Origin: Diphasiastrum complanatum
Taxonomy: Eukaryota > Streptophyta > Lycopodiopsida > Lycopodiales > Lycopodiaceae
Assembly: GCA_029204225.1 (NCBI GenBank)
Contig: CM055092.1
Coordinates: forward strand, 46,877,486-46,941,485
DNA: 64,000 nt
Reading direction: 5' to 3'
Position numbers and translations under genes: made by a program
Part shown: one piece after another, positions 49,453 to 60,293 of the stretch
Numbering within the stretch: position 1 is the first letter of the stretch
How the letters are laid out: each line of letters begins with the position of its first letter
Notes under the pieces: generated by a model
Databases searched by the model: none
What the model was told of the DNA's origin: nothing
The model's input: the letters and a program-made list of their open reading frames with translations, nothing else

Positions 49453-50700
49453 TGATGCAACAATAATATGCACTCAAAAATGCAAATTCTAGCTATAACT
49501 CTGGTGACAAACTAATAGAATTAAATCACAAATGATTCGCAAAACTTTTCGCGACACTCCAATTATTTTCTATTCGAGTTGGATCAAGCAGGCTCAGTAA
49601 CACAACCAAATGAAACGAGACAAATTCTAAATGAAAATGAAACGAAACGAAGCAAAGTGAAACTTAAACGAGCTCTGACATTGATTCATGCTAGAAGCAC
49701 ATAGATCACGAAACTACACAAAACGAAACGAATCGAAAGAATTCGCGACAAGATCAATCAAGCTCCTTAACAAGACGAGATGAGACAAAACGAAACAACA
49801 CAAAACGAAACGAAACCTAGGTGAGCTCTGTAATTGATTTACCCTTGTAGCCAAGTGATCGCGAATCGAAGCGAAGCGAATCATGAATCGAAAGGACTCA
49901 CGAATGAGATCAGTTTGTCAGGAGTTCAGATGTGATCGCTGGTCACTGACGGCTGTATCACTCCTACATTCCTTTAAAGAGTAGTCAGACACTACTGATC
50001 TATGTTAACAAATTAATGCAACATTCAACAAGATCAAACCAAAGTGCAGAATTAAAATTAACAAGCGAATCAGACACACGAATAGTAGCAGAGGAATCTA
50101 CATACAAGATCATACTATCATCTAGAATAATAATGTGCACAACAGCTACAAAATCATCTAGTGATTTTTTTTATTCTTCAAGCACTACATGCAGATCCAC
50201 GCAGTGCGTTGGGGTGAGTGAAACACAATTCTCTCACGAATTCGAGTCTCGCTTACTAGCGAACTTCTAGATCTACAGATCCTATGCAGAATTGTCTTGC
50301 ACACAAGAGGACTCGTATTCTGAATAATTCATCTTCTGACTTCTTGTCTTGCTTACTAGCATTAGACTCACTGTATTATGCATCAAACAGATATATAGTT
50401 TGCGAACAATTTTGTGTCGCATTCTTGTAACTTATAGAATAGAAAAGATTAAACATCTACAACTAATTTGTGAATTACAAGAGTGGTAGATTAGCCACGA
50501 TCTAAAACACTTCTGATGATGTCATGATATCAGATCAGATATATGCACCCTATTGCACTTGGCTGATTTTTCTTGTTGGTTGTTCATGGGGCACGACTGA
50601 TTTCGTGTCGTGTCGTGTGTATCGCCTTTTGTCATTGATCTCTTTTGATCCAAAATTGAACAAGATAGCTAGGAAAATGGATCTTGACAATATCTAGCTC
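49453..50700 (-). mobile_element. 5' LTR of element L with primer site
   Basis: The minus primer site TGGTATCAGAGCC lies at about 49439-49451; the LTR begins TGATGCAACAATAATATG at 49453 on the plus strand. Its U3 end is not sharply defined but lies before about 50700, where element D leader resumes. The U3-like words CGTGTCGTGTCGTGT recur at 61870-61890. Confidence 0.6.
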
Positions 50701-50756
50701 AATATTGGTGGAAAGTCTTCATGCTAATGGACAGAAATGCATGGCAACCTTAGGTA

Positions 50757-51335
50757 GGCTCTGATACCATGTGAATTTCACATGTGTGGAGTGCCCACTA
50801 CATGTAATTTAGAACTCCTAAGGTGTGTGGATGCATAATGATCAAGATTAGACTGAGATTCAAGATCTATGTAGCTCTCAATGGCAAAAACACACTACTT
50901 CATGCATTAAATCACTTCCAAAGTACATACACACGTGTGGAAAGAGATCCAAAATAAAAACAAGCTGCTCTCCTCGGGTAGAGAGAGAATCCCACCAATA
51001 GCTCTTGGGTAGAGAGAGAATGCTAGAAAACACTTTCATCCAAAATCTCACTTGATCTCAAAATCAAATTAGCATAGATTGAGAAGTACAATGATACTAG
51101 TAGATCCACGAGCTAATTCTAGCTCAAACATGATTGGACCTCATATTTACAACCTCTTAATCCTATTGAACCATTGATGCATCCACCTCTAAATTCTATT
51201 GGTTCATTCACAAGCCTATCTCAAATCCTATTGGACCATTGATGCTTCCACCTCTAAATTCTATTGGACCTCTTGAACTTTGACTTGTCACAAATAGAAC
51301 TAACTAAAGACACTTGTCAACAACCTATTTAGCAT
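50757..51335 (-). mobile_element. Primer site and truncated 5' LTR of element D
   Basis: GGCTCTGATACCA (50757-50769) is the primer-site complement. The LTR starts TGTGAATTTCACATGTG at 50770 and follows the left LTR to AGCAT at 51335, where a different LTR begins. Confidence 0.88.
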
Positions 51336-52693
51336 TGTTGGAGATTGAAAGAGGGTGTGTGAGTGTGAGAAACTAAAATATCTCGAAAAGAAACAAACAC
51401 GAAAAGAAGCAAACTCGAAACTCGAACGAAAAGTGTTCATGCGCAGCGGAATGAGCTATATTACTCTTTCTCTAAGCATTACTATGCCTATCAGAAATGA
51501 ACAGAATGTTAGTGATAGAAATCATGGTCGATCTGATTACATAGCCAAACATTACACAACAAAAAAAAAATATCAGAAGGATAATCTGTCGCAAACACAT
51601 AGGAAAATTATTAGTCACGAATAATTCGTGAAGAGCTAGACCGAGCTCGACTGATAGTCGCAAATTAGTCACAAAAGACAAGACTAAATATTAGTCATGA
51701 ACAACCAGACTAATAACAATTCGCTAAGAACAGATTACCAGATTGAGCAAAAAGAGAGTCAGACAGAATGTAGAAAAGCATAGCAATATTGACACAAATC
51801 TGAATGAAGAACAAGATAGAGCTGTTATCAAATTAAGTATAGCAAAATATACATGTCAATAATGTTGCTGAGAACAAGACAATAACGGACGAAATTGCGT
51901 GCTCTACAAAGCTAAACCAATCTATAAAAGGAATGAACCTGTTACTGACAATACAAAAGAATCAATGCGCAAGACATCTACTTTATCTATCTCTGATAAG
52001 CTTCTGATGCTATTATTTTCACACACACTGTTATCTCACGTCTGGTCATATATATATACACAATTTTACAAGTGTGTAGATGAAGAAAGTACAAAGTGGA
52101 TGTGTTGTCTATAGGAAATTGTTAGTGGCTGCTGTCGTTGTCAAATCTGTTAGCACAGTTGCATGGGATGAGCGTGAGAAGGCCACAATGTCAGCCGTTG
52201 CTGAAATGAACATTGGTGAAGATGTGAAAAATGCGACACTCTGACAAATGCCTTAGGATTGATTTACAAGGTGCCTTTGCTTTTCCTAGGGGACCTTGGC
52301 ATTTTGTAAGGCTTTGTCACCTTTTTCGCCTATCATAAATCATGTGTAAAAACACAACGTCGCATTTTTTGCCTTTTTTGCCTGTGAAAATTTACTTACT
52401 TGTATTTATGCAGACAGTCGAGTTTTTTGCCTGTCTTATTTTATGTAGATATGCAGACTATGCGACAACATGAGTAAAAAATGCAACATGAATGGAGGCA
52501 GATTAAAATAGGCTTTAGGAGAGTAAAAGAGATCAATCCAACAACCCCCCTTAATCTGGATCTATGAATGCCTTGATCTTCAGACTAAGCAATGCACAAA
52601 ACTTGCTGTGTGCATTAACACTTAATGCCTTCATGAATATATCTGCAACCATGTCCTGCGTTCTGCAGTACGTTAAGCTCACCTCCTTGTAAA
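51336..52693 (-). mobile_element. Copia 3' LTR (1208 bp) and RNase H tail
   Basis: LTR 51336-52543 has perfect ends TGTTGGA/TCCAACA. It is followed by the purine-tract complement ACCCCCCTTAATC and the last RNase H residues (DMVADIFMKALSVNAHSKF type, with a stop). The rest of the element is cut off near 52693. It is inserted in the right LTR of D and is of the same family as the LTR at 3205. Confidence 0.85.
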
Positions 52694-52868
52694 TTTGATA
52701 CTCCCTCCTTATTTATCTTTACAAAAAGAATGTTTCGGCTCCAATTCGACTGCAACAACCAAGATACAAATATCGTTAAATTCATATTTATGCAAAAAAT
52801 TTGTTCTTATTAAAGCAATGAGGCATGCAACAATCCAGATTAAAGCAACAACAAGAAAAGAGCAATCC
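52694..52868. other. Flank between copia remnant and histone-like gene
   Basis: Begins TACTCCCTCC, a word seen at the ends of some plant DNA transposons, but no inverted partner was found. Otherwise AT-rich and non-coding. Confidence 0.3.
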
Positions 52869-53987
52869 TTACTTATTTTCATATGGAATCAAATAAAATT
52901 TTGCCATAGGACTGCACTCGATAAAATAGACAACCTTCTCAAAATTGGCTTCTTTCGCCTCTACCGCTCCCATGAAAAATGGACTAACTACAAAAACTGT
53001 TCCATGGGAATCGAAACTAATACTATTCTGCAAAAACAAAACTCCAGCCTCTACTATTGCATCTGAAATTTTTGAGGTCTTATCTTTTAGCTCGGCACAA
53101 AATTTAGGACCTAATCTAAAGCTTCTACGTGTATTTGGAAGAAAAAAATCAAAAAAGTTGCCGAGAAGATCAGTTTTGTTAGCTAGGTAGGCCTTGTATT
53201 GATTATAATGGTTAGAATAAAAAAAAACCTAGGATGGATCGTATGGAATTCTCACAAAAACATTATGTACAGGAGCAGAAACAGAAGTGGAAAGAATATT
53301 TACAGATTTCTCTGTTATTCTGTCTAGCTCCTCTTGGGTAATCAACACTTTTGGTAATGATACCTGTAGAGGAGCTGGACGAATAACAGGAGGAGGACTG
53401 GGTGAAGATTCTCGATCTGAGTCAAATTCTCCAGCATTTGACTCAGAACTCAGGAAGACACAGGGTCTCTTGGCTGGGATACGTCTAGGAGGAAGGGAAA
53501 CAGCTGGCCTTCGAGATCCAACCTTCTTGGGGACAGCCTACTTTCTCTTCCTCCTAGAGGTAGTAGGCACGTTGGTTCTATCCAGAGGCAGGTCTCTGGA
53601 GGTGCTGGCATTATCAACATGCAGACCATAATATCTGTCCCAAAGCCTTTTGAGAATGACGAAATCTTTTGGCATGATGGTAACACGCTTATCATGCACT
53701 GCCAAAAGACAAGTATCCTCAAAAAACTGGGACATAAAATCTTCTACAGCACCCTGCATGGCCATCATGGCAAAACGAACATCCAGCCCAAGTGACAGAG
53801 TGACATTCCGTACAGATCTGTCGAAAAGAGCTCTAGGGATCAACAATTCAGTTGATCTCTGGAGTTTTTTGATCTTCCTCAGCCAGGCCTGCTTCTTGCC
53901 ACGCCTATGGCCGATACCAGGGGGAACAGGGAAATGGGATGGCTATACAATGGTGATGGCATGGGCGGTGGATTTGGTCCTGGCCAT
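52869..53987 (-). pseudogene. Histone H3-like protein with long C-terminal extension
   Basis: One frame of 372 sense/TAG codons from Met at 53987 to TAA at 52869. Residues 2-5 are ARTK as in H3, but the K9/S10 region is changed (TAHAIT) and the tail is about 13 residues shorter. A full histone fold follows: HRRGKKQAWLRKI, QRSTELLIPRALFDRSVR, LDVRF, AVEDFMSQFFEDTCLLAVH, then DKRVTIMPKDF, which holds the near-invariant H3 box. Loop 1 has canonical length, so the CenH3 insertion is absent; three residues are missing at the start of helix 2. After residue 121 come a basic patch (RRKRK, 145-149), a Pro/Ser-rich linker and about 120 residues of unknown type (FRLGPKFCAELKD, FVVSPFFMGAVEAK). In-frame TAGs are at codons 15, 150 and 253. 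It may be a decayed mobile-element gene, or expressed through readthrough. The H3 relation is firm; the rest is inference. Confidence 0.82.
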
Positions 53988-54300
53988 CATTCTCGGAAGA
54001 AGAAAATTAACAAAAAGGAGTTTGAACAAAACAAAAGTGGATCAAAACAAAAAAATTTGCGATGAAAGGGCACTTGAGATCGATACTAGCACTGAATATC
54101 GGTTTCGAGCGCAAGAGATTATTTGCAGAAAAGAGATGTGTGCTCGAAAGCAATATTGCACAACAGGCGGTATCGGACTCGAGCGCATTGTGAGAGGGCG
54201 GAAGCTTGAAAGATGAAAGAGCGCGCTTGAGAGCAATATCAGGAGCTAAAAGTGAAAATTTTGCAAAAAAAAATTAAAATTTCGAGGACTTATATATACA
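53988..54300 (-). promoter_or_regulatory. 5' leader and TATA box of the histone-like gene
   Basis: A TATA box (minus TGTATATATAAG) lies at about 54288-54300, 300 bp upstream of the ATG. The leader contains four diverged copies of a GATATyG...TCnAGCGC motif (54065-54235), the same motif that fills the leader of the divergent plus gene. The two promoters face away from each other. Confidence 0.65.
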
Positions 54301-55520
54301 AAATTTTTGCACATTTGAAAAGACGACCGAGACATGCGTCGTCAGATGATTAGACCACGTGGAATGTCCGTACTAACAATGATGAGCCAATTATGAGGCC
54401 ACGTGGGCTGAGACATGTGTGCGAATCCCTAATCGACGCGTGTCATTCTCGCACGTGATGGATGTCAGATCAATCATTCAAGGTACGACACATTTATTTT
54501 GGCCAATCAAATGTCGACACGTGTTCCTTCGCCACTCCTCCACACGTGCAAATTTTTTTATATATATAGGTCTTTTTGGGCTCATATTTTCACGCAAATT
54601 CACGGTTGCTTTGTCGGATATCGATTTCAAGCGCGCCGCTTGCTCTCATTACATGGCTAATATGCGCCTGGATCCGATACTGCATCGTCCGGTATCGCAT
54701 TCGAGCGCGTCTCACAAATCTTTTCTTTTCTGCTCGTTTTCCTTGCGCTCGGATCCGATACTCCAACTTCAAATATCTCTCTCGAGCGCACATTGATTTG
54801 ACGTGGTTGTCGGACCTGGGGTTTGCGTCTGAGAGCGATATTTGGAACTTCAGTTCTGTTATTTTTGTTTAAAATGTCTAATTTTGAATCTAGTTTGCTT
54901 TCTTTTTTTAATGAATTTTCGCAAATTTTTGCACGTGTGAAAAGACGGCCTAGACACGTGTCATCATATGACTAGACCACGTGGAAATTCCGTACTAATA
55001 ATGATGACCCAATTATGGGGACACGTGGGCTGAGACACGTGCACGAATCCCTTATCGACGCGTGTCATTCTCGCATGTGATGGATGTCAGATCAATCATT
55101 CAAGGTACAACGCATTTATTTTGGCCAATCACATGTCGACACAGGTTCCTTCGCCACTCCTCCACACGTGCAAATTTTTTTATATAAATAGGTCTTTTCC
55201 AGCTTGGATTTTCACACAAATTTACGATTGCTTTGCTGGATATCGATTTCAAGCGCGCCGCTTTCTCTCATTACGTCTTGTTGACTATTATGAGCCTGGA
55301 TCCGATATTGCATCCTCCGATATCGCATTCAAGCGCGTTCCGTATCCCTTTTCTTTCCTGCTCGTTGTTCTTGCGTTCGGATCCAATACTCTAGCCTCCA
55401 ATATCTCTCTCGAGTGCACGTTGCCTTGACGTGCTTGTCTGACCTGGGGTTTGCGTCTGAGAGCGATATTTGGAACTTCAGTTCTATTATTTTTGTTTAA
55501 AATGTCTAATTTTGAATCCA
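54270..55520 (+). repeat. Duplicated promoter, leader and first codons of the plus-strand gene
   Basis: 54270-54895 and 54900-55520 are tandem copies, offset 622-628 bp. Each has a G-box-rich upstream part (several CACGTG or ACGCGTG words in about 270 bp), TATA (54560 and 55181), a 310-320-bp leader and the start MSNFESSLLSFFNEF (ATG 54874 and 55502). Only the second continues into the gene; the first runs into the next copy's upstream part and stops after 33 codons. Confidence 0.9.
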
Positions 55521-57024
55521 GCTTGCTTTCTTTTTTTAATGAATTTGGTATTACTGATAGGTTGGAGTATTTCCAATCTCTTTTTTTTTCTTTTCTTTTT
55601 ATTCTACCTTCTATAATTGAGGGCCTTGGTGTGGAGGCATTTTCTGGGATATATCTCAAATTTAAGTCCCTTCTCAGTACTCCGTTATTCAGGTCTCAGA
55701 ATAAAGACATGATTCATTATCAGGACCTAGTGGCACTCGACAAGCATATCTACAAAGCTAAGCTTGACATAATGTTAACCAAGTTACATAATGATTTCAA
55801 GTCTGTAGATGAGTGTCCAATTCACAATAAAAAATGTAGATTTGTTGATTTTTAGTCTACTTTTATTTTTTTCCTTTTGTTAAATATTTTTGACGATTCA
55901 GACTCTGTACCCTCCACTTCTGAAGCAGCTTCTTCTAGCGGTACAAAGCCTGAAAAGTCAAAGATTGTAGATATAGATACCTTTTTTATTGACACGAGTG
56001 TTTATTTAGAAGATTATCTGATTTTGATCCTGCTCGAAATAGGGCTACTTTTATAGGCCCTAGAACACCCACTACCCTTTCTCCTTCTGATAAATCTTTG
56101 ATCACTTTGCCTACTTATATTATAGATAATAATTCCATTTTGACAATATCGAATATATCGGATCTTTTTGACTTCACCGAAGCTGAGACTCTTTAATTTG
56201 CATTTTGAGCAAAGAGCTTGATGAATTTTCGAATATAATTGATTTTATACTGATGATCTTCTCCCTGGTGTTGACGATGTACATAATGATAAGTTTTATT
56301 CAGGGAAAGATTGCTTAAAAATGGCTGTGGAGGAAATGCGCAACAAAGAAGATGATCTACCTTCTGAGGAAAAGTTTTTTAGAATCCAAAGTCAACTTGG
56401 TTTTTCACAGCCAACTGTCTATTCACCAACAATATTGACATCGAAAGGTGGACATAATATTGATGGAGAGACAGTAATCAGAGAAGACAAATCCAAATGT
56501 GTAAGTTTTTGTCTCTTATCAAGTATTAGTAGATTTGTTATGTCAGATTATATACTAGAGCTTACTTTGTTTTTTATCATTTCAGGAAACAATTTTCCTT
56601 GATGATTTCGCAATTCGTCGAGGGGGACAGAGATCTTTAGCGGGAGAATTTTCAAGAGATCATGCACTCGAGCACTATCTAAAGTCCTTCAAGAATAATG
56701 AGATAAGTGTTGCCCATTCAAAGTTTCGTTAACATGGTGAAACTATGATTATGACAATCAAGGCACTGTCTCATTTTCTTGGAGGACATAATTTTAATAA
56801 GGTGCATAAAATAATTTTTGTAAAGAAAACCATTGCGGTTAAAATTTTTAGGATATGGACCAGTGAATTCCATGCTCAGATCATCTCATTTTGCAGTGTA
56901 TGTTGCTTACGGTGATCTGAGTAAGCATGAAAACTATGAGCTATTGGATCCATACGAAAGAAGAAAATTGTTGCATGATTCTAAGTTGCAACTTTCATTG
57001 GAAAAAATATCGAAAGCAGATTAG
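55502..57024 (+). pseudogene. Spliced gene of unknown function, decayed
   Basis: The likely exons are 55502-55835, 55902-56500, 56586-56801 and about 56852-57024. GT-AG junctions at 56501-56585 (AAATGT|GTAAG..TTTCAG) and 55836-55901 preserve phase. The product would be about 420-440 residues: an N-terminal part with HIYKAKLDIMLTKLH and a Cys pair (ECPIHNKKC), a Ser-rich acidic linker (PSTSEAASSSGTKPEKSK), a central part (DPARNRATFIGPRTP, ITLPTYIID) and a C-terminal part (FLDDFAIRRGGQRSLAGEF, HALEHYLKSFKNNE, SSHFAVYVAYGDLSKHENYE, DPYERRKLLHDSKLQ). About three one-base shifts and a TAA (SKFR*HGE) break it. No domain recognised. It is divergent from the histone-like gene and convergent with the transposase-like gene, 60 bp from it. 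Confidence 0.65.
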
Positions 57025-57084
57025 ATACTGCTGAATTGTACTTTGTAAATATTTTTATTTAATATACAAAATTCTATTGTGTGC

Positions 57085-59861
57085 CTATAGCCTACAAGCT
57101 TGTATAAATTTGCATGTTTTTTGAAATTTTTTATCATTCGTCAATTTTGTATTATGACGAATTTGGATTCTTTTGTAAAACCATTGGAAAAGTTGCAGTA
57201 TATAGCTGTTTTTTGTGCTAGTCCCGCCATGTTGTGTACTTTTATGAAATGTCGCTCTTGCTTGCCAATGAGATTTTTCCATTCCTTGCGATGACCATAT
57301 GCTAAGACTTCCACTATTTCTTGCAAAGAATGTCGAATGATGTCGTAATATGTGCTGCATGTCATAAAAACATAATCCAAATCAGTACCAAAAGTATCTA
57401 ATTTAATTGCACATATTTGTCTATCGTAGTGTAAAATCAAAATCTTACCATATAATGTGTTATATGATCAACACCCCATGCACTCTGAACTGCATCCACA
57501 AATTCATTGGTTGTTTTCTATATCATTTGAACATCAGTATTTGAAAATTTATCTTTTCTCAAGTATTTCACCATGTTGTCTAACTTTTTCCAAACTTCTA
57601 CTTTGTGTATACGAGTAGAACCTTCTTCTTCGAAATCTTGAGTTGCTGCAGTAATTTCTTTCCAAACTGTGTATTGAATCTTAGATTGTTTGCCAGAATA
57701 ATTTGATAAAAATCTTCGAGCTTTAGATCCTCCAATGCTCGGCTTGCATGAAATATTTCTTGTTTCACCTGATAACTTGTCATCTTTTTTTATTTTAATG
57801 TGGCCTTTATGTAAGCCTACTTTGGACAACACATCCTCTAATCTGGAAATAGCTTCCTTTGCAGAGGCCTCTGTCTCGGAATTCCATGCAAACAAGATGT
57901 GAAGGTATACTATTTTTTCTATAATACGCACCTCCGCATACAATGTACATATATGAACATTTCGTAGAGAAATCGGTAGTACAGGTTTCCAATTAGGATC
58001 TTCTCGATCTCTTGATATTCATGTACTCCTTGTCATGTCTTTTGCTGTTTTCATGCAGTACAAACAAGGGTGTTTAGAGTTAGCACCATGAGATACATTA
58101 AACATACATTTTAATGTCTTCAGATCTCCTGCTAAATGCCATTCAATGTTGAAAGTGCCAATTCCAGGAATATTGAGTGGAACTCCTTCCATGTGATTTT
58201 TTATGGTGGCAAGATATGATGTTCTATTAAATATCCATGAGAGAATGTTATGGTCTTCTTTCAGCACCTATAAGAGAATACAAAAACGTGATTAGCCTCA
58301 TAATATTAACACAAAGAAGATTTTAGATATGAAATCCATATTTAAATGATTATCCCTATTTATTATGCAAAGGAACTGCTATACCTGAAATGTTGCCAAC
58401 CACCAAATATCATTTTCTGATTGAACACTGAAATTGAGGCCTTCTGAGTCTTCTGAATTTGAAAGTGCCTCATTCATGATCGTGAGACTGACTCTTTCCA
58501 TTTTTTGTCCTTTTATAATTTCAGACTCATCTAACTTGAGAACAACTATCAACTTGTTATTGACATTCTCATTTGTAATACCGTAAAAATTTATGATGAA
58601 TGTTAATAACTGATTAATGTCAATAAATAAATTGTTGGAATTGTTATATGTTAGACTTTCTCCTTTCGAGCAATACACTTTATTGATATGAGATGGATTA
58701 CCAGCTATTGTCTGCATACCATGGCTTAACATGTCTCTTTTTCTTTTAAGATGAAATGGTCGTGGGATTGGAAACTTTTTAATATTTACCTGTGCAAATG
58801 CCTCCTTTATCATCTTAAACATTGTTGCATATGCTTCCCTACTGATGCTAGAAAAGTCACATGCCCCCTGAAGCAATGTAGTGTCTAATATTTTTCCAAC
58901 TTCATCCATAATGCTATCAGTAACTGAAGCCTTAATCTTTTTCATTATGGTTATTATTTAACATTGATTTCATAGATTTAGAAGTCAAGATAGAGCCTAG
59001 TGAGTTTCCAATTGAAATCTCATCGGCCAAATGGTCTTCAACAACCAATGCTAATCTGCATTGCAAACATAATGTTCATGAAAATGTCAATAGAAATTAG
59101 AACACTCATAGTATTCACAACAGTATATAATAAGCAAATCAATAGAAAGTTGAAATGAATAAATAACAAAATTAGTGATTATGAATAAATCAAAAAGTTC
59201 AAGCAATTGTCAGTACCAAATAAGCTATAACTTACTTGAATGCATGGATTCATCTTTTTCTATGACCTCCTTTGGATGATAGATCACGTATATCCTTGTT
59301 TACCAGTCTTTTTCTCTTGTTGCTTCGGACCTTTCTGTTGAGCACATCCATATCTTTAACAAGAGACAAATATGAGATACGCATGGATTGAAATGCAATT
59401 TTTATCTTATCATTACTAGTTGTATAATGATGCAAAGAAGATTTCAACCTTTGGATCTCCTCCTTGAGCATCTCATTTTCATCCAAAAAAGTTTTTATCT
59501 TTGTAGATTTTTCTTCGCACTCCTTTGATATTTTCCTTGATTTTTCTTCCAAATAATGTATTCTTTGCATTGAATGTGCATTCCCATAGAGCATCAAATT
59601 CTCACAGTAACCCCAAAGGCCATTTTTACCATGACACATATAGATTATTAACTGATACACCGAATGAAAATCTAGGTGCTCCAATGAACATGGATCAATA
59701 GGATACAATGTTCCTGATGACCATAAATCTACATGTTTTAGCTTTTCCTCCCTATATCAGACCATATCAGAAGTTGACAATTTGGGTTGCTTTGAATTTC
59801 TCGTCCTGAGCGGAGCATATTCTGGTGACAGATCCACATGAAGATGATAAGACTTTGTCAT
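57085..59861 (-). pseudogene. RNase H-fold (DDE-type) transposase-like gene, four exons
   Basis: Exons 59861-59236, 59055-58385, 58267-57449 and 57354-57085, all GT-AG, give about 795 codons with phases that fit except for one base near a run of A at about 58940. Exon 1 codes a domain with WSSGTLYPIDP and LWGYCENL plus a coiled coil (RIHYLEEKSRK to EEIQRLKSSL) and a basic end. Exon 2 ends with VVLKLDESEIIKGQKMERVS (first Asp candidate). Exon 3 has IEWHLAGDLKTLKC (second Asp candidate), a HPCLYC pair, RNVHICTLYAEVRIIEK and the start of THYM|HILRHH, which crosses into exon 4. Exon 4 has WSSQGMEKSHWQAR and KSTQHGG (Glu candidate). Four in-frame stops (TGA near 59761, 59250, 58019; TAG 57518) would be sense if CGA or CAG. 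The superfamily is not certain. Confidence 0.7.
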
Positions 59862-59965
59862 CAGTACAATAGTATAGTAACAAACAACACAATGACAATA
59901 ACAAAGCTGGAGATGGCGCTAACGACTCTGCTGAAGATAGAGATGGCATAGGCTTTTTTCATAAA

Positions 59966-60282
59966 TGTCACTCCTAATTCAAATTTTTGAGTGTTCCCAA
60001 CTATTGGGAGGGAATATTTCAGTCACTTTCTACTTTTGGCCAATTTAAGCCTTTACATGTGTATTTGCTTATTTTGCCTCTAATTGCAAAAATGGCCAAA
60101 TCAACATCAAACACTTGCCTAGATCTCTACTAAAAACTTGAGTACCCCTAACTCAACATGAGTACCCCCAACTCAACATGACTAAGATTAATTTGACTAT
60201 TCTTCACACATGTCATATTTTCTCATAAACAAGAATTTTAAAAATAACAAAGCTAGATTTTGCCAATTTTTCACAAAATCAG
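59966..60282. mobile_element. Possible LTR fragment related to LTR D
   Basis: The end CTAGATTTTGCCAATTTTTCACA and the upstream CTTCACACATGTC resemble the 3' end of LTR D (TTTTTGCCAATTTCTCACA at about 42049). The other boundary is not clear. A 17-20-bp tandem GAGTACCCCTAACTCAACAT is inside. It lies between two minus-strand gene segments and may sit in an intron. Confidence 0.4.
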
Positions 60283-60293
60283 CTTCGTTTAAA

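Larger units (their letters stand above)
41219..51335 (-). mobile_element. Copia element D with nested elements K and L
   Basis: Left LTR 41219-42049, purine tract at 42050-42060, partial coding region 42876-45611, leader 45612-50756 interrupted by K and L, primer site 50757-50769 and right LTR fragment 50770-51335. The two LTRs start TGTGAAT and align over about 565 bp. The right LTR is cut at 51336 by another LTR. RT and RNase H are absent, so D needed outside enzymes. Confidence 0.85.

Noticed and set aside
53900-53950. A 46-nt intron removing the first TAG of the histone-like gene (GTATAG..CATAG)
   Set aside because: Too short for a normal plant intron, and it would remove tail residues that align with H3.
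52869-53987. A variant genetic code with TAG as Gln
   Set aside because: The intact transporter and lipid-transfer-like genes need no such code, and the other genes in the block have TGA and TAA breaks too, so decay is simpler.
53538-53987. Centromeric histone CenH3
   Set aside because: Loop 1 has the canonical H3 length and the N-tail keeps ARTK, so the usual CenH3 marks are absent.
54419-55429. Plus-strand frames of 98-125 codons
   Set aside because: They lie in the duplicated promoter and leader; the open reading reflects the repeated GC-containing motif, not a protein.
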